Part shown: one piece after another, positions 8,279 to 16,463 of the stretch
Layout: the number at the start of each line of letters is the position of its first letter
Position numbering within the stretch: position 1 is the stretch's first letter
From: an uncultured Flavobacterium sp.
GTDB taxonomy: Bacteria; Bacteroidota; Bacteroidia; Flavobacteriales; Flavobacteriaceae
Assembly: GCF_951805225.1 (NCBI RefSeq)
Contig: NZ_OX638201.1
Span: 5,580,001 to 5,644,000 of the forward strand
Direction of reading: 5' to 3'
DNA: 64,000 nt
Program-made: the position numbers and the translations under genes
Notes under the pieces: model-generated
What the model was told of the DNA's origin: nothing
The model's input: only the letters and a program-made list of their open reading frames with translations
Database searches by the model: none

Positions 8279-9601
8279 ATGGATATTAAAAGAGTAGCAA
8301 CAGATGCTGTGAACGAAACGATTGTATTAAACGTTGTTCACATGGATTATAAAGGTCAGGTAGCAAAAAGAATAAACGAAAAAATGCCATTGGCTACCGT
8401 AAAAGGTTTTAGAAAAGGACAAGTTCCTAAAGACCTTGTTGAAAAACAATACGGAAAAGCAATTAAGCAAGAAGAAGTAAAAAAAGTAGTTGATTTGGCT
8501 TTAGAGCGTTTTGTTCAATCTGAAAGATTAAATCTTTTAGGAACTCCTCTTGCTAAAGAAAACGAAAACTTTGATTGGGATGCTGAAGAACTAACTTTCG
8601 AATACGAAATTGGTTTAGTTCCTAACTTCGAAATTGATTTAGAAGCAAAAAATAATATCGTAAAATATATCGTTACTGCCGATGATAAATTAATCGACGG
8701 ACAAGTAGAACGTATCCAAAAACAATTCGGAAAAGCAATTCCTCAAGATAAAGTTGAAGCTGATTCAGATTTAACTGGAACTTTCACAAACGAAGAAAAA
8801 GGAATCAACAATACAACTACAATTTCAGTTTCTACATTCAACAAAAAAGCAGGTGATAAATTCATCGGTAAAAAAGTTGGTGACGTAGTTACTGTAAGCA
8901 CAAAAGGTTTATTCGAGGATGATCACCAATTAATGGATTACCTAAAAGTTGGTCACGATGATGTTCACGGTTTAGATATCGAAGTAAACTTTACTATCGA
9001 AGCAATCAACGGAGCAGAATTGGCTGAATTAAACCAAGAGCTTTTTGATAAACTTTTTGGTGAAGGAAAAGTAGCTTCTTTAGAAGATTTGAAATCTAGA
9101 ATTAAAGAAGATGCTGAAGCTCAATTCGCGCAACAAGCAGATCAAAAATTATTGTTAGACGTTCAGGATTTCTTGATCGAAAACACAAAATTTGATTTAC
9201 CGTCTGCATTCCTTAAAAAATGGTTACAAACTGTTGGAGAGAAAAAACTTTCTGCAGAAGAAGCTGAAGTTGAATACGCAAGATCTGAAAAAGGATTACG
9301 TTTTCAATTAATCGAAGGAAAAGCTATGGCTCAAAGCAATATCCAAATTACATTCGAAGATTTGAAAGCATTTACAACAAACGCAATCAAACAACAAATG
9401 GCTCAATTTGGTCAAACAAATCCAACTGACGAAGAAGTTCAGGGAATTGTAGCTAGAGTTTTATCTAACCAAGACGAAGTAAAAAGACTTTCTGAGCAAG
9501 TAGTTGCAGAGAAATTGTTAGAAGTGTTCAAAGAAAAAGCAAATCCAACAACTAAAGAAGTAACTTACGAAGAATTTATTGCTGCTTCTTACGGAGAATA
9601 A
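8279..9601 (+). CDS. tig: Trigger factor
   Basis: 440 aa, similar to family length. The ribosome-binding N-terminal domain has a variant of the signature as VKGFRKGQVPKDLV (about 41-54, key F-R-K-G). A divergent PPIase-like middle domain (about 150-245) follows, then the long helical C-terminal chaperone arms (about 255-435). It binds near the ribosome exit tunnel and assists folding of new chains. It lies before clpP and clpX, a gene order common in bacteria, but here a terminator and repeats separate it from clpP, so each is probably transcribed on its own. GAAGAAG just before the ATG is a purine-rich stretch, unusual for this organism. Confidence 0.95.
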   Translation: MDIKRVATDAVNETIVLNVVHMDYKGQVAKRINEKMPLATVKGFRKGQVPKDLVEKQYGKAIKQEEVKKVVDLALERFVQSERLNLLGTPLAKENENFDWDAEELTFEYEIGLVPNFEIDLEAKNNIVKYIVTADDKLIDGQVERIQKQFGKAIPQDKVEADSDLTGTFTNEEKGINNTTTISVSTFNKKAGDKFIGKKVGDVVTVSTKGLFEDDHQLMDYLKVGHDDVHGLDIEVNFTIEAINGAELAELNQELFDKLFGEGKVASLEDLKSRIKEDAEAQFAQQADQKLLLDVQDFLIENTKFDLPSAFLKKWLQTVGEKKLSAEEAEVEYARSEKGLRFQLIEGKAMAQSNIQITFEDLKAFTTNAIKQQMAQFGQTNPTDEEVQGIVARVLSNQDEVKRLSEQVVAEKLLEVFKEKANPTTKEVTYEEFIAASYGE

Positions 9602-9624
9602 TTTCTAAAAAAATAAGTATATTT

Positions 9625-9660
9625 GAGCGTCAGGAAAAACTTCCTGGCGCTCTTTTGTTT
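9625..9660 (+). terminator. Terminator after tig
   Basis: Stem GAGCGTCAGGAA / TTCCTGGCGCTC (one G-T pair) followed by TTTTGTTTT, 23 bp after the tig stop. Confidence 0.85.
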
Positions 9661-9694
9661 TAAATTAATTTTGATTACTTTTCAGAAGCTAATC

Positions 9695-9830
9695 CAGCTA
9701 TCCGTTACAAGTTTTTTCATGACTGCCTTTTTTTGTAAGGTAAAAAAAGAGCTTCCGCTGGTCGCTTTTTTTTACCAACAAAAAATAGTTGCCATTTCAA
9801 AAAGCTTTTCACTGCTATCTGGGCTATTTA
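9695..9830 (+). repeat. Degenerate copy of repeat family A between tig and clpP
   Basis: The 378-bp gap between tig and clpP holds no convincing gene. Flanks CAGCTATCCGTTACAA (9695-9710) and CTTTTCACTGCTATCTGGGC match the family A flanks. The centre is longer than in other copies and folds as GGTAAAAAAAG (9739-9749) with CTTTTTTTTACC. A 78-residue open frame at 9623-9859 runs through this repeat and the terminator and is not protein-like. Confidence 0.6.
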
Positions 9831-9979
9831 AGAAGAAAGTTCGAAAACTTGAGACCTGAAACAAAATTAAACCTGAAGCAAATTTTCAAAATAAGACAAA
9901 TTGACATCCTTTAGAAATAGGTACAACCTTTGATGGAGAATATATACAGTAAATAAAGTAAAACTTAGAACAGACACAT

Positions 9980-10654
9980 ATGAACTACGGTAAAGAATTT
10001 AAAAAATTTGCTACAAAGCACCAAGGAGTAAACGCTATGTACTATGACAAAATCATAGCAGCAATGAATCCAACAAATATGACTCCATATATTATAGAAG
10101 AACGTCAGTTGAATATTTCTCAGTTAGATGTTTTTTCAAGATTAATGATGGACAGAATCATCTTTTTAGGAACAGGTATCGACGATCAAATCGCTAATAT
10201 CGTTCAGGCTCAGTTATTATTTTTAGAAAGTGCTGACGCATCAAAAGATATTCAAATTTATCTAAATTCTCCTGGAGGAAGTGTTTACGCAGGATTAGGA
10301 ATTTATGACACAATGCAATACATTAAACCAGACGTAGCGACAATTTGTACAGGAATGGCAGCTTCAATGGGAGCAGTTTTATTATGTGCAGGAGCAGCAG
10401 GAAAACGTTCGGCTTTACCACATTCAAGAGTAATGATTCACCAACCATCAGGAGGAGCGCAAGGAGTTGCAACTGATATGGAAATCAATTTACGTGAAAT
10501 GTTGAAATTGAAAGATGAATTATACAACATCATCTCTCAACATTCAGGACAAACTTTTGACAAAGTACACAAAGACAGTGAGCGCGATTATTGGATGATC
10601 GCTGATGAAGCTAAAGAGTACGGAATGATTGATGAAGTATTGAGAAGAGGATAA
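9980..10654 (+). CDS. clpP: ATP-dependent Clp protease proteolytic subunit
   Basis: 224 aa. Serine protease subunit that forms the barrel degrading proteins unfolded by ClpX. The catalytic triad is visible: Ser129 in GMAASMGA, His154 in RVMIHQPSGG and Asp203 in SERDYWM, with the same spacings as in E. coli ClpP (25 and 49 residues). The N-terminal part before YIIEERQLN (about 35 residues) is longer than usual and may include a propeptide; a later start at Met20 or Met29 is possible. clpX follows after 167 bp that hold a CTAAG-type repeat. Confidence 0.97.
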   Translation: MNYGKEFKKFATKHQGVNAMYYDKIIAAMNPTNMTPYIIEERQLNISQLDVFSRLMMDRIIFLGTGIDDQIANIVQAQLLFLESADASKDIQIYLNSPGGSVYAGLGIYDTMQYIKPDVATICTGMAASMGAVLLCAGAAGKRSALPHSRVMIHQPSGGAQGVATDMEINLREMLKLKDELYNIISQHSGQTFDKVHKDSERDYWMIADEAKEYGMIDEVLRRG

Positions 10655-10663
10655 TTTTTGAGT

Positions 10664-10816
10664 TTCTAAGTTGCTAAGACACTAAGGTTCTTAGTATTCT
10701 ATTTAATTTGAGATTCAAAAAAATAAAAAAAATATTAAGCTGAAAGATGCTAAGTTTTTAAGTTTTAAAGTAAAAAGCTTAGAAACTTAGTATCTTTGCA
10801 GCTTAGTAACTTAAAT
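10664..10816. repeat. CTAAG-rich inverted repeat between clpP and clpX
   Basis: TTTCTAAGTTGCTAAGACACTAAGG-like sequence near 10664-10688 and its approximate complement (TTAGAAACTTAG, CTTAGTAACTTA) near 10779-10814 fold back on each other, with several CTAAG/CTTAG units. The distal arm contains TATCTTTG at 10791-10798, which fits a -7 box for clpX (start 10822), without a TTG partner. A related piece occurs near 48010-48046. Confidence 0.55.
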
Positions 10817-10821
10817 AAAGA

Positions 10822-12054
10822 ATGGCAAAAGTAGTATTAGAATGTTCGTTTTGTGGAAGAAAAAAGCCAGAAACTAATTTATTAATTGCAGGTATTAATG
10901 CACATATCTGTGATAAGTGTATTGAACAAGCACACGGAATTGTATTAGAAGAATTAAAATCAAGCGGAAGCTCGAAACTTGTTGGAGATTTAATTTTAAA
11001 GAAACCAAAAGAAATCAGAGCTTTCTTAGATCAATACGTAATTGGTCAGGATCAGACTAAAAAAGTAATGTCAGTTGCGGTTTATAATCACTACAAACGT
11101 TTAATGCAACAGCAATTAGACGACGAAGTAGAGATTGAAAAAAGTAACATCATCATGGTTGGTCAAACCGGAACAGGAAAAACATTAGTTGCAAAAACTA
11201 TTGCAAAAATGCTAGACGTTCCTTTGGCTATCGTTGATGCAACTGTACTTACAGAAGCAGGTTATGTTGGTGAAGATGTCGAAAGTATTTTGACACGTTT
11301 ACTACAAGCCGCTGATTACGACGTTACAAAAGCAGAAAGAGGAATCGTATTTATTGATGAAATTGATAAAATTGCTCGTAAGAGCGATAATCCATCAATA
11401 ACACGTGACGTTTCTGGTGAAGGAGTTCAACAAGCTTTATTGAAACTATTAGAAGGAACAGTTGTAAACGTGCCACCGAAAGGAGGACGTAAACATCCGG
11501 ACCAAAAATTTGTTGAGGTAAATACTCAAAACATCTTGTTTATTGCAGGTGGAGCTTTTGATGGAGTAGAACGTATTATTTCTAAACGTTTAAACCGTCA
11601 GGCAGTTGGATATTCTACTTCTAAAAATGTAGACAATATCGACAAAGACAATTTACTTCAATATATTATTCCAAAAGATATTAAAGATTTTGGATTGATT
11701 CCGGAGATAATTGGTCGTTTACCAGTTTTAACACATATGGATCCTCTTGATAGAGAAACATTGCGTGCGATTTTGACACAACCTAAAAATGCGTTAATCA
11801 AACAATATCAAAAATTATTCTTAATGGATGATGTTGAATTTACGATTACAAACGAAGCATTAGATTTTATTGTTGACAAAGCATTAGAATACAAATTAGG
11901 AGCTCGTGGATTACGTTCGTTATGCGAAGCTATCTTAACAGATGCGATGTACGAATTGCCAAGTTCAGACGATAAAGTTTTGACAATCGACAAAGATTAC
12001 GCAAAACATACTTTGAATAAAAACTTATTGAAGCGAATGGAAATTGCTTCGTAA
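10822..12054 (+). CDS. clpX: ATP-dependent Clp protease ATP-binding subunit ClpX
   Basis: 410 aa. AAA+ unfoldase that recognises tagged proteins and feeds them to ClpP. The N-terminal zinc-binding domain has Cys8, Cys11, Cys30 and Cys33. Walker A is GQTGTGKT (114-121), Walker B is IVFIDEIDKI, sensor 2 lies in LGARGLRS. Full length, with no gaps. It is 167 bp downstream of clpP on the same strand and ends at two stacked terminators. Confidence 0.97.
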   Translation: MAKVVLECSFCGRKKPETNLLIAGINAHICDKCIEQAHGIVLEELKSSGSSKLVGDLILKKPKEIRAFLDQYVIGQDQTKKVMSVAVYNHYKRLMQQQLDDEVEIEKSNIIMVGQTGTGKTLVAKTIAKMLDVPLAIVDATVLTEAGYVGEDVESILTRLLQAADYDVTKAERGIVFIDEIDKIARKSDNPSITRDVSGEGVQQALLKLLEGTVVNVPPKGGRKHPDQKFVEVNTQNILFIAGGAFDGVERIISKRLNRQAVGYSTSKNVDNIDKDNLLQYIIPKDIKDFGLIPEIIGRLPVLTHMDPLDRETLRAILTQPKNALIKQYQKLFLMDDVEFTITNEALDFIVDKALEYKLGARGLRSLCEAILTDAMYELPSSDDKVLTIDKDYAKHTLNKNLLKRMEIAS

Positions 12055-12065
12055 ATCTTGATATT

Positions 12066-12104
12066 ACTTTGTCAAAGTTCAAAACTTTGACAAAGTTTCT
12101 TTTA
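12066..12104 (+). terminator. First terminator after clpX
   Basis: Perfect 14-bp stem ACTTTGTCAAAGTT / AACTTTGACAAAGT with a CAA loop, followed by TTCTTTT. Confidence 0.85.
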
Positions 12105-12108
12105 ATAA

Positions 12109-12137
12109 CCTGTTCATTTATTTGAGCAGGTTTTTTT
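12109..12137 (+). terminator. Second terminator after clpX
   Basis: Stem CCTGTTCA / TGAGCAGG followed by TTTTTTTTAT, directly behind the first terminator. The tandem arrangement insulates clpX from the next gene. Confidence 0.75.
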
Positions 12138-12171
12138 TATACTTTTATATTATTATTTCTCTTATCTAATT

Positions 12172-12840
12172 ATGAAAAAAATATTCCTTGTTTTAAGTTT
12201 AATGTTGCTTTTATCTTGTAATAAGAATAAAGATATTTCTGAAAATAATTTATCTAGTGCTATAAATACAAACGAAACAACTTCGGAAATAAAACCTCGC
12301 AATGAGATTAAAGAAATTAATTACAGCAACTATTATAAAGAAGCAAAGCAATATTGCCAAAAAAATAATCTAAATCAAGATCAGTTTTTTCTAATTGATT
12401 TAGGCGTTCATTCCGGTTTAAAAAGGTTTTTTGTTTATGATTTTAAAAACGACAAAATTTCAAAATCTTATATGGTAAGTCATGGTTGTGGTGATAATAA
12501 ATGGGGTTCAACTTCAACAAAAAATAATGCTTCAATAAGTAATGAATTGGATTCGCATTGTTCGTCTATTGGTAAATTTGTTGTTTTGGATCGCGGTGTA
12601 AGTCAATGGGGAATTAAAGTGAATTATATATTACAAGGAAAAGACAACACAAACTCAAATGCAAGAAATCGTGCCATTGTTTTACATTCCTGGGAAGCCA
12701 TTTCGAGTAATGAAACTTATCCTGAAGGAACTCCTGAAGGTTGGGGTTGTCCCGCAGTTTCAAATGAAAGTATGACAGAAATTGACGCTCTTTTAAAACA
12801 AAATAAAAAGGTCTTGATGTGGATTATAAAATCATCGTAG
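12172..12840 (+). CDS. Murein L,D-transpeptidase-like lipoprotein
   Basis: 222 aa. Lipoprotein signal (LLLSCNKNKD, Cys at about 16). The mature region carries MVSHGCGDNKWGSTSTKNN, IVLHSWEAIS and EGWGCPAVSNE. The H-S-W ... G-x-x-G-C-P-A-x-S order fits the YkuD_2 family (PF13645), with the Cys of WGCPAVS as predicted nucleophile. Members are predicted to act on peptidoglycan in the periplasm, either forming 3-3 cross-links or attaching proteins; activity of this subfamily is poorly studied. Single gene, 117 bp after clpX. Confidence 0.85.
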   Translation: MKKIFLVLSLMLLLSCNKNKDISENNLSSAINTNETTSEIKPRNEIKEINYSNYYKEAKQYCQKNNLNQDQFFLIDLGVHSGLKRFFVYDFKNDKISKSYMVSHGCGDNKWGSTSTKNNASISNELDSHCSSIGKFVVLDRGVSQWGIKVNYILQGKDNTNSNARNRAIVLHSWEAISSNETYPEGTPEGWGCPAVSNESMTEIDALLKQNKKVLMWIIKSS

Positions 12841-12888
12841 TTTCTTTTTAAAGTGTTTGATAAATTATGAAAATGAAATTTCTAATTT

Positions 12889-12956
12889 AGTCCTGATCGA
12901 AACGATATCCTTTTGTTATGGGTTTCACGACAAAAGATATAGTGTAAAGCAGGACT
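12889..12956 (+). repeat. Dispersed palindromic repeat, family B
   Basis: Outer arms AGTCCTG (12889-12895) and CAGGACT (12950-12956) pair; inner arms CTTTTGT (12910-12916) and ACAAAAG (12930-12936) pair. The core ATCCTTTTGT...ACAAAAGAT equals the reverse complement of the family A core, but the flanks CGAAACGAT and ATAGTGTAAAG differ. It sits between the convergent transpeptidase and GlxA-type genes. Confidence 0.6.
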
Positions 12957-12995
12957 TAAGGTCTTTTGAAAACCAGATTTCTGCTCCTGAAAAAA

Positions 12996-13961
12996 TTACT
13001 GAACCCTAAATTTCTCCCGATATTCAATAGGTTTCATTCCAACCATTTTATAGAATACTTTTCTAAAAGCTTTTGGATCGTTGTAACCTGTTTTTTCGAT
13101 AATTTCAGAAATTGTAAGCTGTGTTTGTTCCAGATATTTCTTAGAACTTTCGACTCTTATATTTTGTAAATATTCAATTGGCGGAATCCCTGTAACTTGT
13201 TTGAATCTTCTTGTCATGTTGCGCGCACTCGTTGGAATATCTTTTGTAATTTCTTCAAGCTTTTCGATCGTATGATATTGACTTTCTATTTTTTGCTGCA
13301 GCATCGCAACGAGTGTATCATTATGTAAATGATTAGGTCTAAAAGTGCTAAAATAACTCTGTTTATATCTGTTTAAGTCAATCGAGAAGATTTTTGCAAT
13401 TTGTACCGCAATTTCATTTCCGCAATATTTCTGAACTAACAGAATCAATAAATGAAATGTTGAGGTAGAACCACCGCTAGTATATAGACTTCCGTCGGCG
13501 GTTAAAGTTTCTTCGGGTTTTAGTTTCACCATGGGAAAAGCTTTAGTAAAAGCACTGCAAGCATCAACATGAGTTGTCGCCAGTTTTTCGTTAAGTAAAC
13601 CCGAAGCGGCAAACAGAAAAGCACCAGTACAAAAACTCGCTAATTCGGCGCCTGATGTATGTTGTTTTTTTAACCACGGAATAAAATTCTTATTCTTAAC
13701 AATCATTTCACTCATATTATCGGTCGTAAAAGCCGGAATCAAAATCAGATCCAAAGATTCATTCGATTCTTCAATAGCATTCACATCATATCCAAATAAG
13801 CGTTTGTCGTTAATCTGTTCAACGGATTGGAAAACCATAATTCCAAACGGTTTTTCATCTTCTTTAGCCAGTTTATTAGCCGTTTCAAAAACTTCTAAAA
13901 TCGCTGCTATGCTTAATAATTTATAATCATGAGGAATGATTAGACCTACTTTCTTAGTCAT
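12996..13961 (-). CDS. GlxA-family AraC regulator with DJ-1/PfpI domain
   Basis: 321 aa. The N-terminal half (about 1-190) is a DJ-1/PfpI fold starting MTKKVGLIIPHDYKLLSIAA, with the nucleophile-elbow cysteine retained in LASFCTGAFLFAASGLL. The C-terminal half (about 215-318) carries two AraC helix-turn-helix motifs (TSARNMTRRFKQVTGIPP and ISEIIEKTGYNDPKAFRKVF). GlxA-type proteins are transcription activators whose PfpI domain probably senses a small molecule. It is divergent from the VOC/SRPBCC cluster, with 140 bp between starts, so that cluster is the likely target. The minus strand has TATTTTTG at 13993-14000, about 31 bp before its start. Confidence 0.9.
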   Translation of the reverse strand: MTKKVGLIIPHDYKLLSIAAILEVFETANKLAKEDEKPFGIMVFQSVEQINDKRLFGYDVNAIEESNESLDLILIPAFTTDNMSEMIVKNKNFIPWLKKQHTSGAELASFCTGAFLFAASGLLNEKLATTHVDACSAFTKAFPMVKLKPEETLTADGSLYTSGGSTSTFHLLILLVQKYCGNEIAVQIAKIFSIDLNRYKQSYFSTFRPNHLHNDTLVAMLQQKIESQYHTIEKLEEITKDIPTSARNMTRRFKQVTGIPPIEYLQNIRVESSKKYLEQTQLTISEIIEKTGYNDPKAFRKVFYKMVGMKPIEYREKFRVQ

Positions 13962-14101
13962 CGTGTTGTTATTTTAGAAAAGATTCTTTCCACAAAAATA
14001 GATAAATTGTCTTAAATGACCCTAAAGTTGACTTTTAAAGTATCTTAAGCTTAATGTTAATAATCTAATTTTGTCTTAATAATTTGTAATTTTATATAAA
14101 A

Positions 14102-14512
14102 ATGGAAACAAAAATTTTCTTAAATCTTCCTGTAAAAGATTTAAATCGGTCAATATCATTTTTTACCCACTTAGGTTTTTCATTCAATCCACAATTTACA
14201 AATGACAAAGGAACTTGTTTGATCATAGGTAAAAATATCAATGCAATGTTGTTAGTTGAAGAGTTCTACAAAACATTTACACACAAGGAAATTTGCAATT
14301 CAGAAACGACTAATGAGGTAATTATTTCAGTACAAACTGAAAGCCGCGAAAAAGTAAATGAAATCATTGAGAATGCTTTAAAAAATGGAGCGACTGAATA
14401 TGCCGAAGCCCAAGATTATGGCTGGATGTATTATCGCTCTTTTTTTGATTTAGATGGACATCACTGGGAATTCTCAGTTATAAATGAGGATCAAATTCCG
14501 GATAAAATGTAA
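14102..14512 (+). CDS. VOC-family (glyoxalase-fold) protein 1
   Basis: 136 aa, one VOC module pair. It opens with METKIFLNLPVKDLNRSISF and ends with DYGWMYYRSFFDLDGHHWEF, where Asp-Gly-His and a late Glu are positions usually near the metal of this fold. The family covers glyoxalases, dioxygenases and antibiotic-sequestering proteins; the substrate is not predictable. It is the first gene of a run of six and is similar in sequence to the protein at 15537-15944 (shared NLPVK, FS..GFSFN, GWMY, DLDGH). TAATTTTG at 14066-14073 may be its -7 box. The SRPBCC gene follows after 2 bp. Confidence 0.88.
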   Translation: METKIFLNLPVKDLNRSISFFTHLGFSFNPQFTNDKGTCLIIGKNINAMLLVEEFYKTFTHKEICNSETTNEVIISVQTESREKVNEIIENALKNGATEYAEAQDYGWMYYRSFFDLDGHHWEFSVINEDQIPDKM

Positions 14513-14514
14513 CT

Positions 14515-14937
14515 ATGGAAAATCATAAAATGATAAAAGTTCAAAATTTAATTAATGCTCCAATCGAGAAAGTTTGGGAATTATGGACATTGCCAGAACA
14601 TATTAAGAATTGGAATATTCCTTTTGCAAATTGGCATACACCTTTTGCAGAAAATGATTTGAAAGTTAATGGTAAATTTAAATTCACAATGGCTTCAAAA
14701 GATGGAAAAGAAGGTTTTGATTTTGAAGGAATTTATACTAAAGTCGAAAAATTTTCATTGATAGAATATCAGCTTTTGGATAACAGAATAGCAAATGTTC
14801 GTTTTGAAAATTTAGGTTCAGAAACAAAACTCACCGAAACATTTGAACCTGAAGCTACTATTTCTGAAGAAATGCAAGAACAATTTTGCCAGTCAGTTGT
14901 TCTGAAATTTAAAGAATACGTTGAAAATTTCGAATAA
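14515..14937 (+). CDS. SRPBCC / AHSA1-like START-fold protein 1
   Basis: 140 aa. It begins MENHKMIKVQNLINAPIEKV; the pattern INAPIEKVWELWTLPEHI is typical of the AHSA1 (Activator of Hsp90 ATPase-like) group within SRPBCC, a helix-grip fold with a hydrophobic ligand cavity. No catalytic residues can be assigned. It starts 2 bp after the VOC 1 stop, so the two are translated from one mRNA. The next gene product (14981-15385) is clearly its paralogue (VWxLWTLPEHI, DWHTPYAENDL against NWHTPFAENDL), pointing to tandem duplication. Confidence 0.88.
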   Translation: MENHKMIKVQNLINAPIEKVWELWTLPEHIKNWNIPFANWHTPFAENDLKVNGKFKFTMASKDGKEGFDFEGIYTKVEKFSLIEYQLLDNRIANVRFENLGSETKLTETFEPEATISEEMQEQFCQSVVLKFKEYVENFE

Positions 14938-14980
14938 TAAATCAATTAAATAAGAAGTAAACAATAAACAAAAAAATATA

Positions 14981-15385
14981 ATGATAACAGTAAAAAACAC
15001 AATTAACGCTTCAATCGACAAAGTTTGGCATTTATGGACATTACCGGAACATATTACAAAATGGAGTTTTGCTTCACCGGACTGGCACACGCCTTATGCC
15101 GAAAATGATTTACGAGAAGGCGGAACGTTCAAATCTACAATGGCAGCAAAAGATGGCAGCATGAGTTTTGATTTTGGAGGTGAATATACATTGGTAGAAA
15201 AACACAAAGCAATTGAATATGTTTTAGGAGACGGAAGAAAAGTAGAGATTAGTTTCAATGAAACCCCAGACGGAATAGAAATAATTGAAAATTTTGATCC
15301 TGAAACTCAAAATCCGGAAGAAATGCAACGCGGAGGATGGCAGGCAATTTTAGATAATTTTAAAAGTTACGTAGAAGCTAATTAG
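14981..15385 (+). CDS. SRPBCC / AHSA1-like START-fold protein 2
   Basis: 134 aa. The whole length matches the preceding protein: VWHLWTLPEHITKW, WHTPYAENDLREGG, STMAAKDGSMSFDFGGEYT, ENFDPETQNPEEMQ. The helix-grip fold suggests binding of a small hydrophobic ligand. It follows its paralogue by 43 bp. A short CGACTCTGCGACTTTGCG-type repeat lies between this gene and the next one (15386-15536), which could weaken read-through. Confidence 0.88.
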   Translation: MITVKNTINASIDKVWHLWTLPEHITKWSFASPDWHTPYAENDLREGGTFKSTMAAKDGSMSFDFGGEYTLVEKHKAIEYVLGDGRKVEISFNETPDGIEIIENFDPETQNPEEMQRGGWQAILDNFKSYVEAN

Positions 15386-15480
15386 TTTTTTTGAGGTTCA
15401 AAGAGGCAAAGTTATAAAGGGACAGAGGAAAAAAACTTTGCGACTCTGCGACTTTGCGCGAGCATAAACTTCGCAAGCAT
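15386..15480. repeat. CAAAG/CTTTG-type intergenic repeat
   Basis: GGTTCAAAGAGGCAAAG is followed by AACTTTGCGACTCTGCGACT and TTTGCGCGAG. The CGCAAAG/CTTTGCG words match the larger repeat at 55393-55524. Situated within the VOC/SRPBCC gene run. Confidence 0.5.
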
Positions 15481-15536
15481 CAATTAAATTATCTTACATC
15501 ACTTATATGGTTTAAAAAACATTAAAACGTAAAACA

Positions 15537-15944
15537 ATGACAAAACAAATTTGGCTGAATTTGCCTGTAAAAGAGGTGGCAAAATCTAAAGCCTTTTTCT
15601 CGAAAATAGGATTCTCTTTTAATGAAGAACACGATACGCCAAGTTCGACTTGCATGATCGTTGGTGAAGGAAAATTTGTAGTAATGCTTTTTGAAGAATC
15701 ATTATTTGCCAGTTTTTCTCAAAATAAACTTACGGATACAAAATTAAGTTCAGAAGTTCTGATTTCAATTGATGCCGAAAGCGCAGTAGAAGTTGACGAA
15801 TTGGCAAAGAAAGTTGCAGAAGCTGGCGGAACCGTTTTTGCTCCTCCGGCTGAAAGTCAGGGTTGGATGTACGGTTTTGGTTTTGCAGATTTAGACGGTC
15901 ATCGTTGGAATATACTTTTTATGGATTTTAGTAAATTATCATAA
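15537..15944 (+). CDS. VOC-family (glyoxalase-fold) protein 2
   Basis: 135 aa. It begins MTKQIWLNLPVKEVAKSKAF and ends with SQGWMYGFGFADLDGHRWNI. It is a paralogue of the protein at 14102-14512 and resembles YaeR/PhnB-type lactoylglutathione lyase relatives, but the usual metal set is not complete enough to call an enzyme. The next SRPBCC gene starts 1 bp after its stop, repeating the VOC then SRPBCC order seen at 14102-14937. Confidence 0.88.
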   Translation: MTKQIWLNLPVKEVAKSKAFFSKIGFSFNEEHDTPSSTCMIVGEGKFVVMLFEESLFASFSQNKLTDTKLSSEVLISIDAESAVEVDELAKKVAEAGGTVFAPPAESQGWMYGFGFADLDGHRWNILFMDFSKLS

Positions 15945-15945
15945 T

Positions 15946-16383
15946 ATGGAAACGTTAGAATTTAAAATCAGAATCAAAGCACCGGCAGAAAAAGTCTGGT
16001 CAGTTTTGTGGGACGACGAAACCTATAAAAAGTGGACAGGAGTTTTTTGTGAAGGTTCTTATACTATAACCGATTGGAATCAAGGTGATAAAGTACATTT
16101 TATGTCTCCTAACGGCGAAGGAATGTATAGTGTTATCGAAACGAAAATTCCAAACGAATATATGGCATTTAAACATTTAGGTGAAATAAAAGACTTTAAA
16201 GAAGTACCAATTGACGAAGAAACAAAAAAGTGGAGCGGTGCAATGGAAACGTATCGATTAACTCTGGACGACGAATTTATAGATTTAGTCGCCCAAATTG
16301 ATACGGTCGAAAAATATATCGATTATTATAAAGAAGTTTTTCCAAAAGGATTAGAAGTTGTAAAAGAGCTTTCAGAGAATTAG
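15946..16383 (+). CDS. SRPBCC / START-fold protein 3
   Basis: 145 aa. It starts METLEFKIRIKAPAEKVWSV, the usual SRPBCC opening, with GVFCEGSYTITDWNQGDKVH and a C-terminal helix (VEKYIDYYKEVFPKGLEVVK). More distant from the other two SRPBCC proteins here. It follows VOC 2 by one base, so translational coupling is likely. Ligand unknown. Confidence 0.85.
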   Translation: METLEFKIRIKAPAEKVWSVLWDDETYKKWTGVFCEGSYTITDWNQGDKVHFMSPNGEGMYSVIETKIPNEYMAFKHLGEIKDFKEVPIDEETKKWSGAMETYRLTLDDEFIDLVAQIDTVEKYIDYYKEVFPKGLEVVKELSEN

Positions 16384-16463
16384 AAGATAGAAAATAGAGT
16401 AAAGAGGCAAGAGAATAGAGGAAAGAAAATAGATTAACTATAACAAACAAAAAACAAAATATC

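Noticed and set aside
9623..9859. 78-aa plus-strand protein between tig and clpP
   Set aside because: The frame runs through a terminator and a palindromic repeat, and its composition is not protein-like.
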